Below are positions 33,767 through 46,542 of a stretch of 64,000 nt of DNA, piece by piece. Numbering within the stretch: position 1 is the stretch's first letter; every line of letters starts with the position of its first letter. A program made the position numbers and the translations under genes. A model generated the notes under the pieces. That model saw nothing but the letters and a program-made list of their open reading frames with translations, did not search any database and was not told the origin of the DNA. Origin of the DNA: Physcomitrium patens (lineage: Eukaryota; Streptophyta; Bryopsida; Funariales; Funariaceae); contig NC_037256.1 of assembly GCF_000002425.4 (NCBI RefSeq), forward strand, positions 8,984,092 through 9,048,091. The letters are read 5' to 3'.

Positions 33767-33930
33767 CAATTATGTCAAATTGGTGACGACAGATACTGCT
33801 GATGCAGTTGAGAGTGCATTGAGTCATTGTGCTCCAGTTACTTGCTAAGCACTGTCTCCTGATGCAAGTGTTCTAATGACAGGGTCACGAGATACCACAT
33901 GTTTATTTTGGCGATTTCATGAAATAAATT
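33767..33930 (+). pseudogene. WD40-like exon remnant 2
   Basis: It contains HCAPVTC, SPDASVLMTGSRDTT and CLFWRFH, a complete WD40 repeat signature (GH-like start, SPD, SGS/TGSRDTT, LFW). The closest match I can recall is the terminal repeat of plant BEACH-WD40 proteins. The frame is interrupted. Confidence 0.5.
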
Positions 33931-35247
33931 TACATGAAGTAGAAAAATGGAAGTACTTGTAAAAGTCTGCAGAAACTCCATTCTTTGTGAAAGACCGTTG
34001 TGAATGAAAAGGACTTTGGAACTCCTGGCTAATTTATCAATGCCTGGTAGGTTTGGGCGCTATCGTTTGAAATTGTTCTCCAACGTGTCGGTGGAGTCTT
34101 ATTGCCGTCGTTTCTCGAAGCTGCAAAGTCTTTGGAGCACTCCATGTGCTTGTTTTTTGAATTATTTTGGACGTTGCAGCTGATGCTTTACTTGTATTGT
34201 AGGTCTTACTGAAGGTTTTTGTATTTTCGCAGGTGCTGTGGCCTTCAACCACTTCTCGACCCAAATGTGCAATGCTAGCGCGTCTTGATTACGGGGTTGG
34301 AGTTCCAGGATGAGAAAGTCGTGGTTGAGGAATCTCTTTCTCTGAACCACAATCTCCACGCGGTCAGATTAAAAGTACAATTTGTGTTGCAATTTGCAGT
34401 GGGGAACAATCTGTTGTATTCAAAATCGAACATTGTCACCGAATCATGTGTGGGCTTCACCTGCTCTGAGTCGTCGAGACCGGGTATCACTAACCTTCGA
34501 GACGACTGTAGGGATTTTGTAACAGCGCTAAGCTCAGATTAGCAGAGAACAATCGTCTCGAGTGGAAGATCATTGTCTTCGCACAATTTTTTGAACCTCC
34601 GTTCTCCCAAATCTGCCGCAACGCTGCAATGACAATCTCCTTCCACCCCCTTCGACATCTATGTTTAAGATTTGGTATCTAATGTCCACTACGATTTTAG
34701 CTACGTTCCAAAATGTGTGGTACAAGCAACTAAACAACCTCGAGCCGGCCATCACGGAGGTGCTTTCACGATGTGCTGCATACTTGATAATTGAGAAAAT
34801 AGGTTTGGTTTCCTGTGTTCTGCAGGGAAGGAGCTCGAGTTAGAGATTATCAACCACCCCAGCGATATTGATTGGCTCATGGGTTGGATTATTGCTCAGG
34901 TTTGTGTTTTGCTTCCAACTTGTACCAGAAATTTGTTGTAATCGTTCTATTTTGGTATAGAATCATTTCGAACATGGTAGCCGTTCAAGTTTGGCTTGTG
35001 CTGAAAAGGGGACGTTTTTGGTGTTGCAGAGATTGGGGTGTTAAGTTCGGAGTCGAGCCGTTAGGAAGACGTCTACCATGTAGAAACATTAGAGATGAAG
35101 AGAAATTGAATAATTGTATATTAGAAGTTTGAATTGAATAATTGTATATATGTATGTAGAAGTTTCTTACATTCCCGCTAGTATATTAGTTGTTAGGATT
35201 TAGGTTTTTTATTTTTTGTAGCAACTCTCTTATTAATATGAGGTAGT

Positions 35248-35369
35248 GGTGATGCTTGTAGCATCGTATCTATGTACATTTCTCTTTGTTGTTTTTGTTG
35301 ATTTTTAGGTAATGTTTGTAGCATCGAATCCATGTATATTTTCTTTTGTTGTTTTTATTGATTTTTAGG
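35248..35369. repeat. Tandem duplication of about 61 bp
   Basis: Two adjacent units, each with GTAGCATCG(T/A)ATC(T/C)ATGTA and ending TTGATTTTTAG, differing at several bases. No function inferred. Confidence 0.65.
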
Positions 35370-37444
35370 TAATTAAGGTTTATGGTTGAATTCAATCTTG
35401 TTAGTTAAGAACTTGTTGCATTTGAAGTTCAAAAACAAAGTAGTTGATCAAGTTGCTTTTGCAACCATAAACTCTAGATGTATGACTTTGTAAATTTAGA
35501 GGCAACTAAAGTTGTTGTAATGCACAATAGTTACAAAGATGAAGTCTTATTAATAATCCAACATGAAGAGAGTGTTGTTTCAAAGTTGAAATGAAGTGAT
35601 TTACTCATGTGCACTTAAATCTAAATATAATATATTTTTAGTGACGCATCTTATTTAAATAATTTGATTTAATAATTGTGATTTGATCTTACTCTTTGAT
35701 TTGATTTGATCAAGCCTTTGTTTTTCAATGTTGGTGTGGTCTTTAAGTGCACAATTTGTTCCAACATTGATTTTTCTTTAAAAATATAATAAGACACACT
35801 CATCTTATAGCAAAGTACAAGAAGGTATACAACAAACTCAATTGGGTCTACATTATAGACAATCACTACCAATTAAGCCTTGTTTTATTCAAATCAATAC
35901 TTTAAGTTCTTAGCAGCTATTAGTACATATGAGGCAATTGAAGTTTTAGGAACCATTAAAAGCAAAGTCATGATTTGGCTATGGCGGCCTTAAAACTTAT
36001 TGTTGCATAAAGATATGTAATTGCGACTAAACTTGTGTAGTGATTGAATTCTTGTATTATATGTGTAAGCTCATTGTTGTTACTATAATATTGATCTATT
36101 ATATAAAGTCCACATTGAGTTAAATAAGGGCCATATGGAGCACAAATACATGCATATTGCATTATGTTGCATGGATCATATATACACCATGTTATCATAT
36201 TGATCTTAAAGTAACTGCATAGTGCAAATAAGTACATCATTCTTTTGTTGCAACTTCTATCATTATGAATGTTCTTTATCAATGTTATGATGTCTACAAT
36301 TGAGTGTTATTGTGACTTTTTTATTTCTTTGTTGTGACTTTTGTTGCAATTATTATTTTGATTGTTGTGATTGCTATCTTCAATGGATGTTGGTTATGAC
36401 TTTATTGTGACTTATGTTGTTGTAGAAACAAATGTGTTGTTTGTTGTGTCTTAGATAACAAACAGTCAATTGTACACATATGTCTCTTACTTTAAGATGC
36501 AACAAAGTTAGAATGATAAGGTTAAGTTTGACATAAAGATTACAAAGAACAAATATAATCCAGCAAGATATGATGCTATAATACAACTATAGATAAGAGA
36601 GGATTGACGGTAGCATTAACGAGTCAAATGGCTTGTTTAGTCTAAATAGATGAAATGAGAAACAAGCACATTTTAAGATATAGCATACAACTATGATGTT
36701 TATTTGTTAGTAAAGACTTTATAAGAATGTTTGCAATCATATTTATTATAAAAATATGTTATAATTGAATATCTTTACTAAGAATCTTTTCTCTTATAAA
36801 ATAGTACTATATAGTAATATATTTGTTGCAAGAATAATATTTTAGATTTATACTTGATGCAATCGTATTTTAATTACTATTATATATAAGAATAGTAAAA
36901 AATTATAAAATTCTTATTTATATAGTAATATTTATAGCCATATAGTTTTAATAATAGCTTTAGCTAATACCATATATTAAGATTTAAAATTTGAATATGT
37001 GATAACTTAAGACATGATAGATATTGAGCCAAACTACTTACTTTACATATACAATCTTATTGAAAATTAATAATGGCATGCATTAAACTATCAACCATGT
37101 ATAAATAAAAATATAAATTGATATAAGCTTAATTTTTATTTAAAAAATCATATTTATTTTGTTGAATATTAATTTTCTTAGGTATTTTTAATAATTTTTA
37201 ATTAAAAATATAATATTCTTTAAGCTTATAGATTATATATATTTATTTATAGAATATAATCTATTTTTTTTATTGGTTTTTATTAATAGTATTTTTGATA
37301 GTATAACAAATTTTTCTTTATCAATCATTGAAAACTATTGATAAAAATTATTTTTAATAACTTAAATAAAAAAATTATATTTCTAATGATGTTACAATCA
37401 TCAATATAAAGAATTAGAGTAGTAGAACCACCATTATTTTTTTT

Positions 37445-37448
<4 letters not shown>

Positions 37449-37480
<32 letters not shown>
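37449..37480. repeat. (TA)n microsatellite
   Basis: About 16 TA units within the decayed copia element. Confidence 0.8.
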
Positions 37481-37484
<4 letters not shown>

Positions 37485-40400
37485 ATCAACTTTAAATTTG
37501 ATATGATTATGTGAGCCTAAATTTTGGCTAAAATAAAGATATTACATATAAGAAGATTGCTTCAAGCCATATAATAATCTTAAAAATTTTACAAACTAAA
37601 TTGATATTAATAGTTAATAGTAAGCCTTAAAGAATTAACATACAAAGTTCTTTATTAATATATCCATTTATGAAAGTTATTTTAACATCAAGTTGGTGGA
37701 CTTCAAACTTATATTAAGTAGCTAAAGCAAGGAGAACTTTGATAGAATTTAAATTAACAATGGATATAAATGTTTTTATATAATCTACTTATTGGATTTA
37801 AATAAAGCTTTTAGTAATTAATCTTGCTTTATATTTGTCTATGATGCCATCAACATGGATTTTTATTTTAATAATCTATTTAAAATTAATTGGTTTGTAA
37901 TTAGGAGAAAGTAGAATAAACTTCTATATATGATTTTTTTTCTAAAGCTTTTAGTTTATCATCAATTACAACTTGCCATTCTTTGAAATTAGATTATTTC
38001 ACAACTTTTTAGATTTTCATAAGGGCGTTTAAAGATGAATAGACCATATTGGCTACATGGTGTTGATGGTGATGAAGATAAGATTCTTGTCTTTTAGAAA
38101 AGGATTTGCTTTGAATATACTCAAGGTACTTTTGTTTGGATTTAAATTGTTATTTAGATTTAGCTAAATTAAAAGATTCATAATTAAGAGTCTCCATATC
38201 TAAATCCACTTTTTCATTTGCATGTTGTGAAGTAGATCTAGTTGAATCATCTAATGAAAGTTGAAAAAAAACTCCATAAATATCATTCTTAAAAAGAAAA
38301 TTTGATAATTTTTTTCTATTAAAAAAAATACTAGATGATGATTTTAGAACAAAGGGTTTGATTGTGAATTGAGAGTTTCTAGTTATAGTAGATTAAGTAC
38401 ATGAGGCTTGCTAGGAATTATATAAAGATTTTTGAATAAAGCAAGATCAATAAATTCTTCTATATCTTATTTGAGGATGAAACTTAGATATAAAGGAATA
38501 TTTTTATGAAAAATAATATCTTGAGATATAATTATTATTTTTTTGTGTAAACTTATGAAACAATAAGCTTTTTTTTCTTTACTATAACCTAAAAAAGTAA
38601 CCTCAAGTAAATAAAAGTCTAGATTTTTTGAATTTTCTTTTGAATAAAGACATAAACTTTGCTACTAAAGATTTTTAAATATGAAAGATTAGATTTTTGA
38701 TTAAATCATATTTCAAAAGGAATTTTGTTGACTAATATGGCTTTTATGGGGCTTTAGTTTTGAAGATAGTTAATTATAACAAATTCTTTATCTCAAAAGA
38801 TTTTAAAGAAATGAACATAAGTTAATATTGATAAAATTGCTCTCACCAAAGCCTGATTTGTTTTTTGAGACACCATTTTATTATAGTATATAGATTTTTG
38901 TGAATTCTTGTTTGGTGCCTTTTTTTGCAAAAGTCACCAAATATGTATGATTTATATTCATATTTTCAATTAAATCTTATATCTTTAATTTTGTGGTTTT
39001 AAAAAAACTTGACAAAAAATTGTAGACTAAAAATTTATCAAATGCTTCAAATTTATTTTTTAATAAATAAACATGAAAATATTTGGATAATCCATCAATA
39101 AAATTAATGAAATATGTAGATCCAAAATAAGTAGCAACTTATGTATGTCACAATAAATAAAGCCTAAAAGATCTATAGCTCATTGTACTACTCATCTTAA
39201 AAATTTGGTTTTGTATTATTTATGATCAACACATGGGTGATAAAAATTAAGGTCTTGTGAATCAAAATTATCCATATAAGTGGGCATCAATTGAAGTTTT
39301 CTTAATCTATTCTAATTTATATGGCCTAGTTATAAGTGCCATAAATTAACTTTACTCAATTGCATAGTTATTGGTATAGTCAATGCTTTGTAATTAGATA
39401 TTAAAGTGATATCTAATTTGTATAGATTAGGATTTAACTTGCACTAGGCAATAATTTAGCTAGATTTTTAAAATAGTATCAAAATGCCAAATTCAATTCA
39501 AATTTCTCCTTTGGCTCTTTTAAGTTTTTATACAAAAAAAAATCTTTGTAAATCTTAGTATATATAAAACTTCAAATATAATTATTTTTATACCATTTGA
39601 ATGTTTGATAATAACATCACTATGTTCTTCCATGTTCTAAGATGTGGTTTTGTCACCTAAATATAAAAGTTTTTTAGTGTCATATTTTATATCATTATGA
39701 AAAACATCATACTGGTGATATATCTATATATATTGGATTGCTCCAAAATCTATGTACCAAGCAAATGTGTAGCCTTCTTCAGCCATTAAGGTAAGTATAT
39801 AAAGCCTATCTAATTTTTTTCTTTTCTTTTTTTTGCAACAAAACTTATTCTACATTCTTAAATTCAATGTCTAAGTTTTTTATGATAGTAACAATTTTTG
39901 TCAAAAGTTTAATTGTACTTCTTAAAATTTTGAAAAGAAATATCTTCAATTTTTGAATTAAACAATTTTTTTAAAAAAAAAGTTTTAAAAAAATAATTTT
40001 TATTATTATAAAGCTTCTTACTATTGTAAGGTTTCTTTTCTATATAAAAGATTGATAAAGTTTTAGAAGCTAAGTTAATATCTTTTATTAAAGTCTCTTC
40101 TTGAATTCTATTTGTCATGAGTGATTAAAAAATAATACCTAATTGGCAACTTAGAGAAATAATAAAAGATCTATATGATGGTAGCAGACTTCTCATCAAA
40201 GCTAAAATTGTTTTATCATTTAGAACTAGATACCTTGATGCAAACAATTATTTAAGGTGTAATCTAAACACATGAATGTATTTTGTTATTCCTTCATTTT
40301 CTTTTATTTTAAGAATGTGTATTTTGTTGTTAGGATACATTCTTGTAGTTGCATCTTGTACTTGAAATATACTTTTCAATTCTTTCTATGCATCATTTGA

Positions 40401-40862
40401 TGTCTTATATGAATATATATGGCATACACTGTGGTTTTTAATATAATTATTGATAATAGACAAAGCTAATATATCTTTATCTTCCTACTAACTTATACTT
40501 CTTACTTTTGTGGCAAGAAAAGGTAGGATATTAGTAGCTATTTTTGATGCAATTGGAGCAATTGGTATGGATTTACTATCACTGACCATTGATTACAATC
40601 TTTTTTCTTGAAATCTAATAATAATCAATCTTTCCAAATGTTAAAATTAAGTGCCATCAAACTTAGAAACATAGTTGATATCAATCTTGTGAGTCATCCT
40701 CAATGACATAATTTTGCTATAAGATGAAATTCAACATTCTTTATAAATTTAAAAATATTGTTAAAAATTCTCTTGTGTCAATCGCATTTTTGGATAATAT
40801 TTTGATTTGTATAGGGTAAGCATTGTCTTCCATGAAATGAAAGATTGAAGACTTAATACCAA

Positions 40863-41085
40863 CCATAACATTTACATTAGATTGTTGATGTGTAGTATAT
40901 TTGCATATACTACACTTCTACGTAGAAATTTCCTACATACCAGATTCCCTCTGGTCATTGGTTGGTCCATGTGGTTCTTAGAATATGTATTCTTGTTAAG
41001 AGATTGGACCAAAGACGACAAAGTTTTGAAGGTATTGTTTCCCCACGTGAATGTATGTGGTTGTTGTTATGTATCTGTTAGGATT
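40863..41085 (-). repeat. Probable LTR (5') of the copia element
   Basis: It starts directly after the decayed primer site. Parts of it, such as GTAGAAATTTCCTACAT and TGTTAGGATTT, recur near 35150-35200 (GTAGAAGTTTCTTACAT, TGTTAGGATTT), where the other LTR would be expected; the left copy is shorter. Exact ends are uncertain. Confidence 0.4.
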
Positions 41086-41089
41086 TAAA

Positions 41090-43429
41090 ATGTGAGCTGC
41101 AATTACATAGTGCTCTTTTGAGCATGTCTGTCCTGGTGTGTACGAGCACAGGGTGGTCTCTGGGCAAGCGTGAATGCCTGCCCAGGGACCTTGTGAATGG
41201 CTCTTTTTGCAGAACGTACTCGATTTACTGAGACCAAGCTTAAGGCTGCACATAAATTTGCAACTGACTCAGGGCTACATGTTCCGAGACATGTGCCTGT
41301 TTCTCGCACCGAGGTGAGTTGGCTCATTCGTTTTTGACTGCTCACGTTTGATAATACAAGTGGACCAGAACACGTCAACTTCTTTTCTAAATACTGTTTT
41401 GACATGTACTCAGTTGTCCAATGGAAGGTTTTCAGCAGAAAAGATATTGATATTGCATTTGAGTTTGAGATGTCCAATGGACTTTTAGTATGCCTGTCTA
41501 CGCATGAGTGTAAACGCGGACACGTTCATCCGGAAAAGGTCATGTTTCACGAAACTGGAATTTGCAAGTAATGATGTTTGCACTCGAGGTTGTCTCGTCT
41601 TGGTTATTCCCAGAGCAAGCTCTGGCCAAGCTCTTGTGTGGGCTTGGTAAATATTTGACCTGACTTTCTCATTGCTAACACCACTTGTTTCGAAACGTTG
41701 GCATTAGGGTATCCTCCCAATGTCGTCATGACTTTTTTGATGCGATCACGTTTTACTTCAAAGCATTATTCGCTCACCAGGTGCGACTACGTTTTACCGC
41801 AAAGCATTATTCGATCACCAATTCATCGGCAGGTGAGTAAGTTACGATGGCGCGGTCTTTGATTCCATTCCTTCCTTCGCTCTCGATTTCTTCAATCTCT
41901 AGCTTCTTACTCTGTCCTCTGGCGCCCATCTTTAGAGTCATGAACAGTCTTTTGCCTGCAGCGGTGTTCCCTTTCACACTCAGGATCCTTTCCATGCGGA
42001 GCCTTCTTTCTAGAATTCCAACCTGGAGGACAATGACGACGATACTGGTCCCATTTCAGACCAATCATTTAGAGACTCCAAGTTTGCAGCCGTGCCCATG
42101 GGAGATTTAGAATATCCTAGCCACTGGAAGAGGAATTCATTCAAGAAGTAGGTGTGGAATAGGGCCACTTTCTTGAAGGGATTTCTTCAGCAATGGATTG
42201 TGCGCTATGCAAGCGCTGATGCTGTTTCTAGTAGCACTGACTTGCGGTTTGTTGAAGGATAGACAAGAGAAGCACTTATTGCTGAGGAGTAGATCAGGCT
42301 ATTTGTGACCAAGTGCTCGAAGCGCTCGGTGCGGGAACTTCGTCGTCGTTGGGTGCAGTAGCAGCAGATAAAATAGATTGCTCAGTCCCGATTGACGCAC
42401 TGTACCATCTCATTGACTTTGTTCACTCACAGGGAGACCTGCCTCAATATGTTTTACTATTCTGCTCTTCGCCACATGAAAGTCAAAAAAACATAGTGGT
42501 AACACTGGCAAGGATTTGCGGCAAATAAGTCGAGTACTTGATCACTGTCCCATTGTCGCTTTTTGATATTATGAGAATATTTCACTTAATTTGCTATATT
42601 GTCTGTGCAGATCACAAATTTCAGTACTTGATGCAGCTCAATTCACTCCCGCAGATGTTGCTAAGCTGTAATCTAGAGGCGACGGGGTACAATGCTGCAC
42701 ATTTGTGCGAGAAATTTGTGTTCAAATTGCTTCAGGATTTGTAGGCAGCCGCTGTGCTCTTTCCTGGTTTATGTTTAAAAAGCGTGGACCTTGTAATCTA
42801 GTGAGTATATGTAAGAAGGAAGTTGCGACATCAGTTCTTGAATTTCAGTAGCATTAACGTATTGAATCTGAATCAAATATGTTTTCTTGTAGCAAGCTCA
42901 AGAGATTTGTTTCAAGCAGTTGGATCTTGTCCATAACCCACTTCCTGATAGTAAGTAAGTCTTCTACCCCAATGAGCATGATTGCCCAGTACATCATCAT
43001 GCAATTAACACCAGCGATGAGCCTGATCATTTGGTTTGAAATGCAAGGATCCTGAAAAACTACGTAATTTTATCATCCATTTTTATGTCGAAAGACAATG
43101 TGCTGTGTCACCTATAGAACTAGGCTTCGTTTTGTGCAAGTTGGAGATAATGCATGTTTTGGAATTGCTTCAAAACCTGAGGCCTTGGATGGCTATTTTC
43201 GGTGTATAGTGTCACCACGTTGGTTTTAGATACGGGTACCCATTAATATTCTCTTTGATAATTGTCTTGACTTGTCCTTGTGATGCATGAGAATGATAAA
43301 TGCAGCTAATTATAGCCTCACCTTCGAAATGAATCTACATTGATAGTGGAGGACTTGGACTTAGTTAGTCTTGCTCGTATTTGTTTCAGGTGTGACCAAC
43401 AATGATCGCCATGAAATCGTCACATCTTC
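41090..43429 (+). pseudogene. Second island of decayed exon-like host sequence
   Basis: Coding-like stretches with splice-type borders on the plus strand: about 41218-41315, after TTTTGCAG and before GTGAGT, with TKLKAAHKFATDSGLHVP; 42300-42528 with EALGAGTSSSLGAVAADKID, VPIDALYHLIDFVHSQGDLP and VLLFCSSPHESQKNIVVTLA; and 42610-42744 with FQYLMQLNSLPQ and EATGYNAAHLCEKFVFKLLQ. The frames are partly open but interrupted elsewhere, and I do not recognise the protein. A short tandem duplication (TACGTTTTAC..CAAAGCATTATTCG, two units) lies at about 41749-41820. It may be the continuation of the left island, split by the copia element. Confidence 0.4.
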
Positions 43430-45432
43430 TTTTTTTTCTTCCTTTTTTTTTTTTTTTTTTTTTTTTTTCTTTTTGCTGAAACAAACGGAGAGGCACTCCA
43501 TTGTCTTAAGGGATATAAAAATACAACCAGCTCAACCGCAAGCGGCCTCAACGGAACAGGACAGACCTAACTGGACACTGTAAATGCTAAAAACATGACC
43601 TACTATGACTGGTTTGGACTGACTCGACTCCTCGGCGTGTCAGCCGAGGGGGCCCGCAGTTGGTTTCTTTCTTTTAGGGTGGGTTGAAGACAAATCCTGC
43701 TATAGGACCTAAGAGTACCCAATGAGGATGTCCTGGTACCATCATACAAAGAATACCATGACGACACCAACGTTGCGTGAAACAATGCACCAGTTTTGAT
43801 CCGAGGTTGGCTCAGGTTTTCCTGGAATGGCAGGCTGTAGCCCATTCTACCCTGTCATAGTCGAGAATTCCTAACCAAATATTTTGGATTAATTTACTGG
43901 GATGCCACTTGACATCGTTAAACACCACGTCATTCTTTTCACCCATATTGACCACAGGACCACCGTCCGTATTAGAGACCATAGCAAGCTAACTTGGTCG
44001 AACTTTCTACGTATACGATCCGAGAAGAGATCTTGGCGCTACAAGAGGGACTGCCAAGGCCCACAGGCTCCCGCCCCTACAATCGTCAGATTTGTCGTAA
44101 ATACCCCTCTGCCAAGCGCGTTGTGCAGAGCTGCACTCCCAAAACTTGTGTAGAACTGATTTGTCGGAGCCTCTTGGACAAACAAGGCACTGCAGGGCGA
44201 GGTGTGGTTGATCCTCCCGCGCCACGCATTGACGGGCACTGCTCTGTGCCACACCATTCCGGGATTAGTTCATTTAGGGTGTAGAATCTGCCCATCCATT
44301 CACCGAATACGGCCGGGGGGAAGGGAGCAACAATCAATAAGCCCCAATGTTGAGTGAGTCCGCTAATCACTGCATTCCAGGCTCCCGTTTCCTCCTGTTC
44401 AAGGCCGAACTTTACCATGGCTTCCAGAGCAGAGAGGAAGCTATCATCCCTCTATGCAACCCAAATGCAACGGAGGCCAACCTGGTGAAGATATGAGGCC
44501 CAGAGCTTTGAAAACCCTCCTATTGCTGAGAATGTCGAGGACTACTAAAAAGGCTCACTAAGCACTTCTTCCGCTATCCAAGGCTGCACTGGTTGCAAGG
44601 ATTTTACCAACTCGAGCCAGGCAATGTTTGTTTGAGTCCATGCTTTGGACCCTCTTTTAACTTGGCAGTGAGGCATTGTGAAGAATTCTAGGCTAGGGGC
44701 CCACCGACCTCTCACATACGGCTGAAAATTAATAAGTCTAAATCTCAGCATTGCATGGAGGTTAGACATCCATGACTCACAAGCTTTCAATATCCATTTA
44801 GCCATAAGAAAAACCAAGGCATCTATTGGGTTTATCATGTCAATCTCTCCATGTTCTTCAAGTTGGCTACATTGAAGCCATAAAACCTTAGTTTGAGCTT
44901 GTTGGAGATTTTTCGACCACATGTAGCTCTAAACTTGAGATTGTGCTTCAGCCATCCCTACTATAGTGCCACCTCAAATAATAGCAAAAAAGAATGTAGA
45001 AGAGAGGAAGATCTTATTGACAATGATAGTCCTACTAATGGAATTTACCTTTTTTGTATTCTAATATTTAACTTGTCATAGTCATAAACTCACCTAGAAT
45101 ACCAAATTTTAGCATAATTTAAATAAAATAAAATAAAATCTAATTGACCATTTCGTATGCCATGAAAAAGTATACTTTGACAAAGATAAGAGGTTGCTTA
45201 GAATAATTTGTCTAATTGATTGTCTCATGAATGGAAAGAATATTGTTTAGAATGAACCTTATGGTTACAAAGACTAATTGGTGAAATGAAACTATCTCCA
45301 TAAGAACAAGTTGGAGGCATATTTGTAATACTTTGGCATACAATTTATAGGCTATATTTAATAATGTGATAGGTCTCCAATTAATCAAGTTTGATCAAAT
45401 ATCACTTTTAAAGAAGAGAGAAATGAAGTCAC
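43430..45432 (-). mobile_element. LINE (non-LTR retrotransposon) fragment with poly-A tail
   Basis: The minus strand ends in an A-rich tail (plus-strand T runs at 43430-43474). Upstream of it are a zf-RVT-type segment (CLVCPRGSDKS, VLHKFWECSSAQRAWQRG, about 44080-44190), a linker frame at 44545-44922, and RT sequence at about 45100-45410: INWRPITLLNIAYKLYAKVL, then RFILNNILSIHETI and KQPLIFVKVYF. These match the RT fingers and palm of plant LINEs (WRPITLLN, QRFILDNI, PLIFLKLDFSKAYD). The fragment is cut at 45433 by the gypsy LTR of D, inside the RT domain, so the 5' part is missing. Several frame breaks are present. Confidence 0.75.
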
Positions 45433-45984
45433 TGTCAAGGACAAAGACTCGATGAGGGAAAATATACACCAAAAGGCTATCTCGATATAATAAGTCAAAA
45501 TATAAACAAGTAGGTATATTAAAAGGAAATTGGAATGGCTATTGCCACAAGACAAGAAACTAAAGACTCTTGAACCTGGACTAGAAGCAAGAAAGGAGTT
45601 AACAAGAGTGAAGAAGCCTTCACTCTTGTCTCTATATATACTATCTAACTAGGGGCTATGTGGCGACGTTCTATAGGACCTCCAATATGTGTTGACTTTG
45701 TAGGACACATGCCTTGACTTACAAGGCAAGTTTTTCTACGTGTGGGCCACTTAGTTAGCTTGATCTTCAAGCTAACAACATGTGTGGCACATGGCCAACT
45801 TGTTGACCACGTTTCTAATCCAAAAAGTCAATTAAAGACACCTATGAAGTCAAAGCAGCGTCTAGGAAGTTTCTAGGAAGCTTCTATATTAAATATTATA
45901 GAATTAACTTACTTTTATCTACTTTTACTTACTTCTACCTATTTCTATATGTAATTATTAGCTTACATGATTATGGCCGTGACA
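45433..45984 (-). repeat. Family-2 LTR, 3' LTR of D
   Basis: On the minus strand it runs from TGTCACGGCC to GTCCTTGACA. The LINE RT sequence abuts its outer end. TATA box and the start palindrome are present near 45600-45640. Confidence 0.9.
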
Positions 45985-45987
45985 TTA

Positions 45988-45998
45988 CCCCCCCTTCT
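45988..45998 (-). promoter_or_regulatory. Polypurine tract of D
   Basis: AGAAGGGGGGG on the minus strand, three bases from the LTR start. Confidence 0.65.
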
Positions 45999-46025
45999 AG
46001 AGACGAGTTCCACGAGGAGCGGTCA

Positions 46026-46447
46026 TCATATGTTGAGGAAATCTATGATGCGACGAATTGTATTCGCCACATACTCTGATCTTTGTTCTCTTCGAAGATG
46101 ATTGATAGGGCCTCTCAACCATCGGTAGTGTCCCATACCAGGGCGGAAAGACCACCCAGTTATTTGATCATTATTGAGGCCTTCGTAACTTCCTTCGAAT
46201 AGAATATTCGGAACACCATCAAGAGTTGTTCCTACCTCTAGCAAAATCACCAAACATCGAGAGTCCCTTCCCAAATTGTGATACCAAATGCATTGTATCT
46301 CACCATCTGTTCGAGGAAGAACATGTCATTCTTGAAGATCTTCATCTCGATTGCATCGTCTTGAAGGTTGTGACAATCGTAATGTCTCGTCCGGCAGGTC
46401 AGCAAACGAAGGTTCTTGAGTTGAATCCGCTGGTTGTTGGCTCTCCA
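46026..46447 (-). pseudogene. orf3 of family-2 element D
   Basis: It begins MESQQPADSTQEPSFADLP, a counterpart of MDSQ in family 1. The C-terminal part has LVILLEVGTTLDGVPNILFE, GMGHYRWLRGPINHL and REQRSEYVANTIRRIIDFL, clearly homologous to family-1 orf3 (VGHYRWLQGPLNHL, EQQLEFIAEVMRQI). The region is not fully open. Family 2 lacks the long Arg run at the N-terminus. Position is between chromodomain and polypurine tract, as in the other copies. Confidence 0.65.
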
Positions 46448-46542
46448 TCTAATTAGCGTCACAAATGCAAAGAAGTTACAAACAAGGATAGGAAATTGAA
46501 TGTTATCTTGCCTCAATCTTGTCTCTTTTATAAGAGAGATTT

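Larger units (their letters stand above)
29050..35130 (+). pseudogene. Island of decayed exon-like host sequence, part resembling a BEACH-WD40 protein
   Basis: GC content rises and short coding-like stretches bounded by good splice sites appear on the plus strand, but frames are interrupted. Examples: a stretch ending GGCAGAG before GTAAGG near 30993 (LMQGPSLDALAILSKKAE); one after CACTGCAG near 31151 with DSDGHYYCREGGTIEH; one ending at the GTGTGC donor near 33351 with GSIVAISPDGRFLLS; one near 33767-33930 with NYVKLVTTDTADAVE, HCAPVT and SPDASVLMTGSRDTTCLFW; and one at about 34827-34899 with ELEIINHPSDIDWLMGW between TCTGCAG and GTTTGTG. The GSRDTT...LFW pattern is a WD40 repeat and resembles the C-terminal WD40 part of plant BEACH-domain proteins from memory. 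The other pieces are not recognised. No continuous gene model could be made, so it is called a gene remnant. Confidence 0.45.
35205..40862 (-). mobile_element. Decayed Ty1/copia element
   Basis: Minus-strand remnants of copia pol: RT with GGSTTLILYIDDCN near 37385-37431, where YIDD is the copia-type catalytic box; integrase near 38600-39150 with phrases like INFIDGLSKYFHVYLLKNK and KMVSQKTNQALVRAIL, corresponding to the SRKTWVYLLK and GVSERKNRTIVEAARA regions; and gag-like sequence around 39800-40700. A tRNA-Met-type primer site remnant (plus strand TTAATACCA near 40855-40862) stands next to a probable LTR. Many tens of breaks. The part from 35205 to about 37000 has no recognised domain and may include the 3' end of the element. 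Confidence 0.6.

Noticed and set aside
43407-45166. GCCATGAAA on both sides of part of the LINE as a target duplication
   Set aside because: The right copy lies inside LINE RT sequence (about 45157), so it cannot be the flank; chance match.
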